DNA of 15,622 nucleotides from VBAS01 sp035764525 (GCA_035764525.1 DASTZB010000128.1:1-15622), one strand, 5' to 3'; positions 1 through 7,433 are shown, counted from the first letter of the stretch. The notes: generated by a model not told the origin, from the letters alone. Translations and numbers: made by a program.

Positions 1-80
1 GACGCTGGCCTTTGAATTACTTCGCCGGCTGCAATTTGATTGGCAATGTTATCTGGTAATAGTAAAATCTTGTCAGGCAA
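1..80 (-). CDS. mutL: DNA mismatch repair protein MutL, N-terminal fragment (cut by window edge)
   Basis: The reverse strand reads (M)PDKILLLPDN, then IANQIAAGEVIQRPAS, and continues off the left edge. IANQIAAGEV(I/V)QRPAS is the hallmark N-terminal motif of MutL, a GHKL ATPase; the Glu of AAGEV belongs to its ATP-binding site. MutL links MutS mismatch recognition to strand removal in the cytoplasm. No ATG lies in frame: the upstream in-frame stop is TAA at about 114-112 and the codon at 80-78 is TTG, placed just where MutL homologues begin (MPDxIxLLPD). I therefore call TTG as the start. Only 26 codons plus 2 bases are present. The gene is divergent from the GH3 fusion gene, with 51 bp between the two starts, which must hold the promoters of both unless these overlap the coding regions. 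Identification rests on a short but very diagnostic stretch. Confidence 0.88.
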   Translation of the reverse strand, partial: MPDKILLLPDNIANQIAAGEVIQRPA

Positions 81-131
81 TTCTTCGTAATTTGGGCTGC
101 TAAAATACGTTGATTATCTTAAGCATCTCGC

Positions 132-3017
132 ATGAAAAAAATATTCTTTATTGTCGCGGTTTTTATTTCTTCGGTTGGTTTTTCACAGTACAGGAGCAGG
201 CTTTCTGTTGATAAATGGGTTGATAGTGTATTTAACTCATTAACACCAGAGCAAAGAATTGCTCAACTGATGGTGATCAGGGCTCATTCTAATCTTGGTG
301 CCGATCATATTGCAAAAGTGACCAGTGATATCCAGCAATACGATGTTGGCGCTTTATGTTTTTTCCAGGGCGGACCGATACGCCAGGCGACTCTTACAAA
401 TTTTTATCAAAGCATTGCAAAAACTCCACTGATGATCACCATCGATGGTGAATGGGGAGTTGGTATGCGACTCGACAGTGTTACAAAATATCCTTATCAA
501 CTTACACTTGGCGCGATGGATAACCAGCGATTGGTTTATGAAATGGGACTGGCAGTTGGCGAACAATGTAAACGACTCGGGATTCATGTGAATTATGCGC
601 CGGTGGTTGATATTAACAATAATCCAAACAACCCGGTTATTGGTTATCGTTCTTTTGGGGAGGACAGGGACAAAGTAATAAAGTTTGGCATTGCTTACAT
701 GAAGGGAATGCAGGATGCAGGTATTATGGCTTGCGCCAAACATTTTCCGGGTCATGGTGATGTTGATGTGGATTCGCATCTTGATCTGCCTGTAATAAAT
801 AAAACAAGAGCTGAGCTTGACTCAAATGAATTAAAACCCTTTCGTGAGTTGATAAATGCAGGGATCGGCAGTGTAATGGTAGCGCATCTTTCTGTGCCGT
901 CAATCGATACAGGGGATCATCGTGCAACTTCTATTTCTAAAAATACAGTTACCGGTATTTTAAGAGATGATCTTGGCTTCAGCGGTCTCACATTTACAGA
1001 TGCATTGGAGATGAAAGGTGTTGCAAAATATTTTCCCGGCGGTGTTATTTCGGTTGAAGCATTGATAGCTGGTAATGATATGCTTTGCCTTCCTGAAGAT
1101 GTGGGAAAAGCAATTGATGCAATAAAAGCCGCGATAAATGAAAACAGGTTGAGTTGGGATGACGTTGATGCAAAAGTGAAGAAAGTTTTAAAAGCCAAAT
1201 ATCAACTCGGGTTAAATCAACTAAAACCAATTGACACAACTAATCTCATCGCTGATCTGAATAAAAAAGCGGATGCCATCAGGACGAAGGTGGCGAAAGA
1301 AACCATTACTGTTTTAAAACAAGGAATGGGTAATGCTTCGCTGCCGTTAAAAAAGGATCACAAGGTTGCTTACATATCGATCGGCGATTCTGTCGTGAAT
1401 AGTTTTGGACAAGAATTAGGTGGATCTTATAAAACGGATTCTTATTTATTATCATGGAAAGATGGTGATGAAAAAGCAGATTCGATTTTCGAGCAGGTGT
1501 TGGATAAGTATGATGCAATTGTAATGGGCATACATAATTTCAGTAACCGCCCTGCAAATAATTACGGCATTACTAATTCATCTCTTTCCTTATGGCGAAG
1601 ACTTAATAAACCAAACAGCATCACACTTGTTTTTGGAAATGTATTAGCCGCAACTAACTATTGTGATGCTAATGCGTTGGTTGCCTGTCACCAGGATGAT
1701 AATATTACAAGGCATGTTGCCGTTGACTTTTTAAGAGGAAAACTCGGCGCATCGGGAAAACTGCCTGTGAGAGTTTGCAATTTCACGGCCGGCTTTGGAA
1801 TTGATATAGGTGCTGCCGAGAAAATTGATCCTTCGATGAAAAAGGCATGGATGGCACAAACAATTGATTCCATCGTAACTGATGCAATTTCACAAAAAGC
1901 ATTTCCAGGTTGTGTTGTATTGGCAGTAAAGAGCGGAGAAATTATTTATGATAAAGCATTTGGTAGTTACGCAATCGACAAGCCTCAACCTGTAACACTT
2001 GAAAGTATTTTTGATCTTGCTTCGGTCACAAAAATTTCAGCTACCACTCTTTCTATTATGAAACTTTATGAAGAAGGAAAGATCAAATTAAATAACACAT
2101 TAGGCGATTACCTGCCATGGACGCAACATTCTGATAAAGCGAACCTGCGAATTGAAGACATATTACTGCACGAGGTTGGATTGACTCCCACGATTTTCTT
2201 TTATAAAGAAACAGTTGATTCGGCAACAGGAATTCCCAATCCTGCTTTGTATTCAGATAAACCCAAACCGGGTTATGCAACTCGTGTTGCAGAGAATTTG
2301 TATTTAAAAAATGAATGGCAGGATACAATGCTTACCAGAATAATCAAAAGTGCACCACCCCGGGTTGGCAGATATTCTTACAGCGATAATGATTTTATTT
2401 TCCTCGGAAAAATTGTAGAACAGCTTTCAGGGATGACACTTGATCAGTATGTAAGAAAAAATTTTTACGCAAAATTGGGCCTAGAAACGACAGGCTTTAA
2501 ACCAAGAGAACGGTTTGGTGTTAACAGGATCATTCCGACGGAGGAAGAAAAATATTTTCGCAAGCAATTGCTTTGGGGTGACGTGCATGATGAAGGCGCA
2601 TCCATGTTTGGCGGAGTAGCAGGACATGCCGGTTTATTTTCTGATGCATATGACCTTGCAATGCTTTATCAAATGTTGCTGAATGGTGGTGAATTAAATG
2701 GTGAAAGGGTTTTTAAAGAAGAAACAATAAAATTGTTTACAGCTTATCATAGCAAAGACAGCCGCCGTGCTTATGGCTTTGATAAACCAGAAAAGGATAA
2801 TATAACAAGGAGAGAACCTTATCCATCACTAATGGCTTCACCCCAAACATTCGGACATACAGGTTTTACCGGCACCTGTGTCTGGGTAGATCCGAAATAT
2901 GACCTTGTTTATATTTTTCTTTCTAACCGTGTGAACCCTTCAAGAAATAATCCTGCATTTGCACAATTGAATGTAAGAGGTAAGATCCAGGATACAATAA
3001 TTGAGGCTATTAAATAG
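132..3017 (+). CDS. Secreted GH3 beta-N-acetylhexosaminidase (NagZ-like) fused to a serine beta-lactamase/amidase-like domain
   Basis: 961 residues. Residues 1-18 look like a signal peptide (charged MKK, hydrophobic core, cleavage near VGFS/Q), so the enzyme is probably periplasmic or outer-membrane facing. Residues about 30-360 form a GH3 N-terminal domain with the NagZ signature KHFPGHGD at 203-210, the D214-S215-H216 loop that supplies the acid/base Asp-His pair in NagZ enzymes, and a nucleophile Asp at 290 (FTDALEMKG). About 385-565 resembles a GH3 C-terminal domain. About 575-950 is a beta-lactamase/penicillin-binding-type serine hydrolase with SVTK (S631, K634), YSD at 750-752 and HTG at 909-911. 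The family splits GlcNAc from GlcNAc-anhydroMurNAc or GlcNAc-MurNAc units; the second domain could be an amidase, esterase or peptidase. I infer a role in muropeptide processing. Both active sites look intact. It converges with and overlaps the next gene by 8 bp. An alternative for the C-terminal domain is an esterase of unknown substrate. Confidence 0.9.
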   Translation: MKKIFFIVAVFISSVGFSQYRSRLSVDKWVDSVFNSLTPEQRIAQLMVIRAHSNLGADHIAKVTSDIQQYDVGALCFFQGGPIRQATLTNFYQSIAKTPLMITIDGEWGVGMRLDSVTKYPYQLTLGAMDNQRLVYEMGLAVGEQCKRLGIHVNYAPVVDINNNPNNPVIGYRSFGEDRDKVIKFGIAYMKGMQDAGIMACAKHFPGHGDVDVDSHLDLPVINKTRAELDSNELKPFRELINAGIGSVMVAHLSVPSIDTGDHRATSISKNTVTGILRDDLGFSGLTFTDALEMKGVAKYFPGGVISVEALIAGNDMLCLPEDVGKAIDAIKAAINENRLSWDDVDAKVKKVLKAKYQLGLNQLKPIDTTNLIADLNKKADAIRTKVAKETITVLKQGMGNASLPLKKDHKVAYISIGDSVVNSFGQELGGSYKTDSYLLSWKDGDEKADSIFEQVLDKYDAIVMGIHNFSNRPANNYGITNSSLSLWRRLNKPNSITLVFGNVLAATNYCDANALVACHQDDNITRHVAVDFLRGKLGASGKLPVRVCNFTAGFGIDIGAAEKIDPSMKKAWMAQTIDSIVTDAISQKAFPGCVVLAVKSGEIIYDKAFGSYAIDKPQPVTLESIFDLASVTKISATTLSIMKLYEEGKIKLNNTLGDYLPWTQHSDKANLRIEDILLHEVGLTPTIFFYKETVDSATGIPNPALYSDKPKPGYATRVAENLYLKNEWQDTMLTRIIKSAPPRVGRYSYSDNDFIFLGKIVEQLSGMTLDQYVRKNFYAKLGLETTGFKPRERFGVNRIIPTEEEKYFRKQLLWGDVHDEGASMFGGVAGHAGLFSDAYDLAMLYQMLLNGGELNGERVFKEETIKLFTAYHSKDSRRAYGFDKPEKDNITRREPYPSLMASPQTFGHTGFTGTCVWVDPKYDLVYIFLSNRVNPSRNNPAFAQLNVRGKIQDTIIEAIK

Positions 3018-3870
3018 GCAGCCTCATCAGCACCTCTTTAATATCTTCATACTGTTCCCATGGAATAAAATGTCTTGCTCCCGGTAAGATTTTTACTTCC
3101 ACTGACTTTGCTTTTGTCAATTTCTTTTTTGCATAGTCAGCGTTACCAACCGGGACAAATGTATCCTTATCGCCATGAATGATCCAGACAGCACAAGTTA
3201 TCTTATCCCATTCTTTGTCGGTTTCCTTTAAATCTGATTTTAAATAAACCAATTCTTCATTGCTGGGGCGAAAAGCACCGGGCAAAAAGTATTGCAATGG
3301 CGAATCTTTTACCATAAATCGCCAGCGTTCTGGTTTTTCCTCATTGGGATCTACAGAACCAGCAAGCAGCACAAGTCCTGTAAATAAATTTTCATTATCC
3401 ATTTGCAGCTTTACGATCATCGGGCCACCCAGTGAATGACCAACTGCATACATTGCCTTACCATTTTGAAAACTTTTGACGACCGGACTAATCAATTTTG
3501 ATTGGTCATCTAAATTTTTTGCGTCACCAAAATGACTATAACCAAACCCGGGACGATCAATTGAGATCATCCGGTACTTACCAAGCAGATCTTTATCCTG
3601 CATATATTTTTCAAAAGCGGTCCATCCGCCCGGTGAACCATGTACAAAAAATAAAGTGGGAAGTGTATCATCGCCTGTTTTTGCATAATGCATCCCAAAT
3701 CCATCAACCTCAATGGTTCCTGTCTTAAGTGCCACATTATTTTTTGAGAATTTTTCTTTCGCTTCGCTATCTCTCATTCGAAATTTCATACTGCATTGTG
3801 CAAAGACAAGCCAAACTGCGATCAATATTAAAAAACCAAACAGTAATCGCCGGAAGATTTTTCGATTCAT
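3010..3870 (-). CDS. Membrane-anchored alpha/beta hydrolase
   Basis: 286 residues with an alpha/beta-hydrolase fold. The oxyanion region is HGSPGG at 77-82, the nucleophile elbow is GHSLGG with S146, the likely acid is D236 in HGDKDTFVP, and the catalytic His is H267 in GARHF. Residues 9-25 are strongly hydrophobic after a basic start (MNRKIFRR), which suggests an N-terminal membrane anchor with the catalytic domain outside the cytoplasm. C26 follows FAQ, which is a poor lipobox, so lipoprotein processing is less likely. The substrate cannot be told from sequence; the family includes esterases, lipases, epoxide hydrolases and haloperoxidases. The 3' end overlaps the GH3 fusion gene by 8 bp tail-to-tail, so no separate terminator lies between them. 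A 135-bp AT-rich spacer without a clear signal separates its start from the ricT stop, so co-transcription with ricT is possible but not shown. Confidence 0.82.
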   Translation of the reverse strand: MNRKIFRRLLFGFLILIAVWLVFAQCSMKFRMRDSEAKEKFSKNNVALKTGTIEVDGFGMHYAKTGDDTLPTLFFVHGSPGGWTAFEKYMQDKDLLGKYRMISIDRPGFGYSHFGDAKNLDDQSKLISPVVKSFQNGKAMYAVGHSLGGPMIVKLQMDNENLFTGLVLLAGSVDPNEEKPERWRFMVKDSPLQYFLPGAFRPSNEELVYLKSDLKETDKEWDKITCAVWIIHGDKDTFVPVGNADYAKKKLTKAKSVEVKILPGARHFIPWEQYEDIKEVLMRLPI

Positions 3871-4005
3871 TAGTTAAACTTACAAAGAAAAAAGACTGTG
3901 ACTGTCCGGTTGTTTACCGTTGTAGGTAGATAAAGCATATAAGGAATAAAAAGCTTATAGGATCGGTTCTTTTCTGGACACTATATACCTTATTTACTTT
4001 TTATA

Positions 4006-5280
4006 CTATTTGTCTCTCCTTGGTTGTTGAGGCGGACGATTTTGCCCACGTTGTTGACCACTTTGCGGACGATTCGGATTTTGTTGTGGCCCTTTTTGTT
4101 GTGGTCCTTTTGGCTGTTGCCCTCTTTGTTGTTGAGGTGGTTGCTGCTTGTGTTGTCTTGGTTGTTGCTGTTTTTGTTTTCTTTTCTTGTCAGCTCTTTC
4201 AAGTGATTGCAAACTTATCTGGCCAACGAGTTCGACAAATTCGGGCTCAACCTCTTTTACCTTGGAGGAAGTGATTTCAGCAATTTCCAGTTCTTCAGGG
4301 ATTACTCCCTGTATATTCAGCGATTTTATTTTTCTTACTCTTTCAATTGTAACCGGGTATTGTTTATTGCTGTCAGGCAGTACATACCACATCAGGTTTT
4401 TGAAAATATCCTTTTTTATCAGCAATGCATTTCCTTTTGCCACTTGTATGTTATCACAGTTTTCAGGAAAACCCTGCAATGCATCCAGGTAAGTATCTAA
4501 CTCATAATTCAAGCAACATTTCAATCGTCCGCACTGGCCGCTAAGTTTTGTTTGATTAATAGATAGATTTTGATACCGGGCCGCCGTTGTATTTACTGAC
4601 TTGAATTCAGTAAGCCATGTGCTGCAACAAAGTTCACGGCCACAACTGCCAATGCCACCAACCTTTGCACTTTCCTGTCTTGCCCCAATCTGGCGCATCT
4701 CCACTTTCAGCTTAAATTCAGATGCGTATATTTTTATCAGCTCGCGAAAATCAACACGACCATCGGCGATATAAAAGAAAGTTGCCTTGCGACTGTCAGC
4801 CTGCATCTCTACCTGGCTAATTTTCATATCAAGCTTAAGTTGCTTGGCAATAGCACGGCTCCGGATCACTGCTTCTTTTTCCCGGCTCTTACTGTGCCGC
4901 CAAGTATCAATATCACGGTCGCTGGCGCGGCGCAATACTTTTTTCATTTCCGGGTTATCTTCCTTTACTTCATGTTTCTTCATTTGCAACCTCACGATCT
5001 CACCCGTCAGCGATATTTCACCAAGGTCAAAGCCGCTAACGCCTTCTACACAAACCATATCTCCTTTTTCAAACTGATGGAGGGTAGTATTTCTGAAAAA
5101 ATCTTTGCGGCTACCATTATTAAAGGAGATCTCCACCACCTTGCATTCATCGGCCACATCAGCTATCGGCATATTTAGCAGCCAGTCAAATGCATTCATA
5201 CGGTTGCACCCGCCGGTACTGCACCCGCCGTTGCTCTTACATCCATTCGGTTTACCCGTTCCGCAATTGTCGCAACCCAT
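4006..5280 (-). CDS. ricT: PSP1-domain protein, RicT/YaaT-like, with Gln/Pro-rich tail
   Basis: 424 residues. The central part (about 45-330) matches the PSP1/RicT family. Its Cys pattern is CxxxxCC twice, C213/C218/C219 and C250/C255/C256, as in Bacillus RicT, where such cysteines take part in Fe-S cluster binding in a complex with RicA and RicF. Residues 3-25 add five more cysteines (C3, C6, C13, C20, C25) rich in Gly and Ser, a possible extra metal site. From about 361 to the end the protein is low-complexity, dominated by Gln, Pro, Lys and Arg, with short repeats such as KGPQQ, and is probably disordered and RNA- or surface-binding. In Bacillus the complex affects RNA processing by RNase Y, sporulation and biofilm; the role in Bacteroidota is unknown. 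The gene follows holB, the same neighbour as in Bacillus (holB-yaaT), but here a 279-bp spacer with repeats intervenes. The start ATG at 5280 precedes the Cys cluster directly. Confidence 0.85.
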   Translation of the reverse strand: MGCDNCGTGKPNGCKSNGGCSTGGCNRMNAFDWLLNMPIADVADECKVVEISFNNGSRKDFFRNTTLHQFEKGDMVCVEGVSGFDLGEISLTGEIVRLQMKKHEVKEDNPEMKKVLRRASDRDIDTWRHSKSREKEAVIRSRAIAKQLKLDMKISQVEMQADSRKATFFYIADGRVDFRELIKIYASEFKLKVEMRQIGARQESAKVGGIGSCGRELCCSTWLTEFKSVNTTAARYQNLSINQTKLSGQCGRLKCCLNYELDTYLDALQGFPENCDNIQVAKGNALLIKKDIFKNLMWYVLPDSNKQYPVTIERVRKIKSLNIQGVIPEELEIAEITSSKVKEVEPEFVELVGQISLQSLERADKKRKQKQQQPRQHKQQPPQQQRGQQPKGPQQKGPQQNPNRPQSGQQRGQNRPPQQPRRDK

Positions 5281-5286
5281 GTTTGC

Positions 5287-5311
5287 AATTAAAAATTAAT
5301 AATTAAAAATT
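5287..5311. repeat. AT-rich direct repeat upstream of ricT
   Basis: AATTAAAAATT occurs twice, separated by AAT. It lies 7-31 bases upstream of the ricT start codon, so it is probably part of the ricT leader or promoter area. AT-rich motifs of this kind are common in Bacteroidota spacers; no function can be assigned. Confidence 0.6.
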
Positions 5312-5357
5312 GAGGGAGATAATTATAGAGCCGGCAGCATTACTACTATCATCGCCT

Positions 5358-5458
5358 GTTGTGTCACTCACTTGTACGTTCTCATCGTTACTCAGCTTAA
5401 TGTGTTAAGGCTGAAGTTTGTCGATCAGAATTCCAAATGTTGAAGTGTGCGACGCAAC
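5358..5458. repeat. Inverted-repeat (REP/MITE-like) element with internal hairpin
   Basis: The outer arms GTTGTGTCACTCACTT (5358-5373) and AAGTGTGCGACGCAAC (5443-5458) are inverted repeats matching at 13 of 16 positions. Inside is a second hairpin: TCAGCTTAA (5392-5400), loop TGTG (5401-5404), TTAAGGCTGA (5405-5414), pairing 9 bases with one bulged G. The nested symmetry and the lack of coding capacity suggest a small non-autonomous palindromic element, or a structured leader or trailer RNA between holB and ricT. No transposase and no clear target-site duplication were seen. Confidence 0.55.
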
Positions 5459-5528
5459 CATAGTTGAATATAGATCAGGAAGATGACTCAATAATTAAAC
5501 TCACAAATTCCAAAAACTCACCACTCAC

Positions 5529-5546
5529 TCCCGATTGCTTTCGGGA
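5529..5546 (-). terminator. Short GC-rich hairpin after holB
   Basis: TCCCGA (5529-5534) and TCGGGA (5541-5546) form a perfect 6-bp stem with a 6-base loop, 14 bases downstream of the holB stop on the transcribed strand. No T-run follows directly (GTGAGTGGTGAGTTTTT), so it is only a weak terminator candidate or an mRNA 3' hairpin. Similar TCCCGA hairpins are common between genes in Bacteroidota (from general knowledge). Confidence 0.35.
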
Positions 5547-5559
5547 CCATACTCACCCC

Positions 5560-6765
5560 TCAGGTTGCCAAAAATACAATTTTGTCCTGAATGATGTGAT
5601 AAAGCTTAATAGTGAGGGCATGAAAGAGGATCTTGGCGTTGGCATTGCGTTCTATATAATAGGTGGCCCGGTCCAACTCTTCTATAATCGCCTGCTGCTG
5701 ACTGATATCGGCAAGCCGATTCAGCCTGTCAGCAAAATCTTTTTCGTTATCAGGCAGGTGAATATTGCTGCCCATGATCTTTGAACGGATGGATTGCTCA
5801 AGCAAATGATTGAAATAACGGAGAAACTGCTTTTGTTTTTCCCGGCCAAGACGGCTGGTCTCTTCTACCCATTTGGTTTGTGCGATCGGGCCGGTTTTAA
5901 TAATTGAGTTCAGCCAATCGCGGAGAATGCCCTGCCAATCTTCTTCTGAGTGTTGCAACAATTGTAATGCTTCACGATAATTGCCTTCCGCAGTAGCGGC
6001 CACCTGTCTTGCTTTTAATGGGTCAATTTTATTTTCGATCAGGGCAGTTTCAATATCGACTGTTTCAAGCATCGGTATCTTTATCATCTGACAGCGACTC
6101 ACGATCGTCGGCAAAAGCAATGTTTCATTTTCTGCTACTAATATAAATAAGGTATTGGGTGGCGGTTCTTCGATCAACTTTAGGAGTTTGTTTCCTTCGG
6201 CGCCGAGATATTCCGGCATCCACATGATTAGAACCTTGTATTCGCTCTCAAAACTTTTCAGACTCAGCTTGTGAATGATGTCATTACATTCATTGGCAGT
6301 TATGTTGCCTTGTTTGTTTTCAGCTCCGATGAATTGCAACCAGTCATAGACATTTCCGTAAGGATAATTATTTACAAACTCTCTCCATTCAGTGATATAA
6401 TCTACACTCAGCGGTGGTGTGCCTGACTTTTTTGTGACTACAGGATAACTGTAATGAATATCCGGATGAACGAGTTGGTTTGCTTTTGTGCAGGAGGGAC
6501 AGATACCACAACTGTCGTTTGAAGTTTGAAGTTTAGGGTTTAAGGTTGTTGGTTCTTCTCCAAAAAGTGAAGCATTAGAATTTGTTTGGGGTTTGGGATT
6601 TGCTTTTTCACATGTTAAATACTGCGCCAATGCTAATGCCAGCGATAATGCGCCACTTCCTTCTTTACTTAAAAAAAGTAAAGCATGGCTAAGGCGGTTG
6701 TGCTGGATCAGTTCGACTAATTGTTGTTTTACTTCCAGCTGGTTAATGATCTTTGAAAATTGCAT
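5560..6765 (-). CDS. holB: DNA polymerase III clamp-loader delta' subunit
   Basis: 401 residues. The N-terminus MQFSKIINQ, then a degenerate P-loop (KEGSGALS, residues 34-41), a four-Cys zinc module (C52, C86, C89, C92; CGICPSC then HPD), NKLLKLIEEPP (192-202) and the SRC motif (223-225) identify delta', the stator of the clamp loader that loads the beta sliding clamp in the cytoplasm. The Walker A lysine is replaced by Ala, fitting the non-ATPase nature of delta'. The gap between C52 and C86 is 34 residues; in E. coli delta' it is about 9. The extra segment (about 56-83) is encoded by heptamer-like repeats (see repeat entry). The C-terminal part (about 240-400) is helical, as expected for the collar domain. 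It lies between the gpx terminator and ricT. The start ATG gives the usual N-terminus, and no Shine-Dalgarno site is seen. Confidence 0.9.
   Translation of the reverse strand: MQFSKIINQLEVKQQLVELIQHNRLSHALLFLSKEGSGALSLALALAQYLTCEKANPKPQTNSNASLFGEEPTTLNPKLQTSNDSCGICPSCTKANQLVHPDIHYSYPVVTKKSGTPPLSVDYITEWREFVNNYPYGNVYDWLQFIGAENKQGNITANECNDIIHKLSLKSFESEYKVLIMWMPEYLGAEGNKLLKLIEEPPPNTLFILVAENETLLLPTIVSRCQMIKIPMLETVDIETALIENKIDPLKARQVAATAEGNYREALQLLQHSEEDWQGILRDWLNSIIKTGPIAQTKWVEETSRLGREKQKQFLRYFNHLLEQSIRSKIMGSNIHLPDNEKDFADRLNRLADISQQQAIIEELDRATYYIERNANAKILFHALTIKLYHIIQDKIVFLAT
6517..6597. repeat. Degenerate 7-bp tandem repeat (GTTTRRR) inside holB
   Basis: On the plus strand four heptamers lie in a row: GTTTGAA (6517), GTTTGAA (6524), GTTTAGG (6531), GTTTAAG (6538). 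Two more follow after a 39-bp interval: GTTTGGG (6584) and GTTTGGG (6591). They encode residues about 56-83 of delta', between the first Cys and the other three of the zinc module. Because the unit is 7 bp, gain or loss of one copy would shift the frame of holB. The interval encodes an unrelated stretch (NASLFGEE). Confidence 0.7.
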
Positions 6766-6790
6766 CGAGGCGAAAATAATTCTTCTTAAA

Positions 6791-6825
6791 ATAAAAAAGC
6801 GTCCTGATTTTATCAGAACGCTTTT
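6791..6825 (-). terminator. Rho-independent terminator of the glutathione peroxidase gene
   Basis: AAAAGCGT (6795-6802) pairs with ACGCTTTT (6818-6825) and CTGA (6804-6807) with TCAG (6813-6816), with one C/A mismatch and a 5-base loop. On the minus strand the hairpin is followed by TTTTTTATTTT, and it starts 20 bases after the gpx stop. On the plus strand the T-run is only four bases, but no plus-strand gene ends here. It should separate gpx transcription from holB. Confidence 0.85.
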
Positions 6826-6844
6826 GTTGTTGGTAGGACTTCTA

Positions 6845-7411
6845 TTAATTAAGATATTTTGTTATTTCTTCACTCATCGGGTTCACTTTGTTATGGAACA
6901 CAGCGATCAACTTTCCGTTTTCGTCCAATAAGAATTTGGTGAAGTTCCAGTCAACAGGATTTTGCAAATATTTTTTCCAGACAAGGTCCTTTGAAGTAGT
7001 TCCTTTTTCAGCTTTAGCTAATTCCCGTGATTGTTCAAGCAACCATTTATAAATTGGCGCCATATCATCGCCTTTCACAGAAATCTTTTCTGCCATTGGA
7101 AAAGAAACGCCAAAATTCTTTTTACAGAATTCTTGTATCTCTGTATTGGTACCTGGCTCCTGTTCGCCAAAGTTATTTGCAGGAAAACCAACGATCACTA
7201 ATTTGTCTTTATACTTTTCATATAGTTTTTCCAGGTCAGCATATTGTGGCGTGTTGCCACATTTTGAAGCCGTGTTAACGATCATTATTTTTTTGCCTTT
7301 ATAAGCTGAAAAATCGATCGGGCTTCCATCAAGTCCGGGTACTTTGAAATCATAGATAGCAGGTCCTTCTAATGAGACTGATAATATCAGTGCTAGCAAG
7401 AATATTTTCAT
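6845..7411 (-). CDS. Glutathione peroxidase family protein (probably thioredoxin-dependent, exported)
   Basis: 188 residues. Peroxidatic Cys C51 sits in VNTASKCGNTPQY; Q84 (FGEQEPG), W155 and N156 (WNFTKF) complete the GPx catalytic tetrad. C96 (EFCKKNFG) is at the position of the resolving Cys of non-selenium, thioredoxin-dependent GPx enzymes, so the likely reaction is reduction of hydrogen or lipid peroxides with thioredoxin rather than glutathione. Residues 1-15 (MKIFLLALILSVSLE) look like a signal peptide, suggesting a periplasmic location, though the cleavage site is not obvious. A Bacteroidota-type promoter (7434-7467) and a strong terminator (6791-6825) suggest a single-gene unit. The residue after CG is Asn where many relatives have Tyr or Phe (from memory). 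The name is safe; the electron donor is inferred. Confidence 0.92.
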   Translation of the reverse strand: MKIFLLALILSVSLEGPAIYDFKVPGLDGSPIDFSAYKGKKIMIVNTASKCGNTPQYADLEKLYEKYKDKLVIVGFPANNFGEQEPGTNTEIQEFCKKNFGVSFPMAEKISVKGDDMAPIYKWLLEQSRELAKAEKGTTSKDLVWKKYLQNPVDWNFTKFLLDENGKLIAVFHNKVNPMSEEITKYLN

Positions 7412-7433
7412 GTTTTTATTTTTTTGAGGATGA

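Larger units (their letters stand above)
5281..5559. other. holB-ricT intergenic region rich in repeats
   Basis: This 279-bp spacer shows no convincing gene. From the ricT side it holds a direct repeat AATTAAAAATT (5287-5297 and 5301-5311), a 101-bp inverted-repeat element (5358-5458), scattered ACTCAC hexamers (5366, 5499, 5516, 5523, 5551; GTGAGT on the transcribed strand) and a small hairpin (5529-5546) just after the holB stop. A plus-strand frame across 5464-5784 runs mostly antisense to holB and has no recognisable protein features. Confidence 0.7.

Noticed and set aside
33..131. Promoter for the GH3 fusion gene
   Set aside because: Partial boxes (TAATTTG, TACGTTGA) occur, but no pair with suitable spacing was found, so no promoter is called.
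4020..5299. Several plus-strand frames opposite ricT
   Set aside because: They arise from the repetitive Gln/Pro-rich tail and the Cys-rich coding of ricT; the Val/Leu/Phe-rich products are antisense artefacts.
5464..5784. Plus-strand 106-codon frame over the holB end and spacer
   Set aside because: More than two thirds runs antisense to holB, no family motif is seen and composition follows the antisense strand.
6517..6597. CRISPR array or telomere-like sequence
   Set aside because: The heptamers resemble TTTAGGG telomeric units but are few, degenerate and inside a coding frame; units are far too short for CRISPR repeats.
6791..6825. Terminator acting on the plus strand
   Set aside because: Only four T follow the stem on that strand and no plus-strand gene ends nearby; the minus-strand reading with six T fits the gpx gene.
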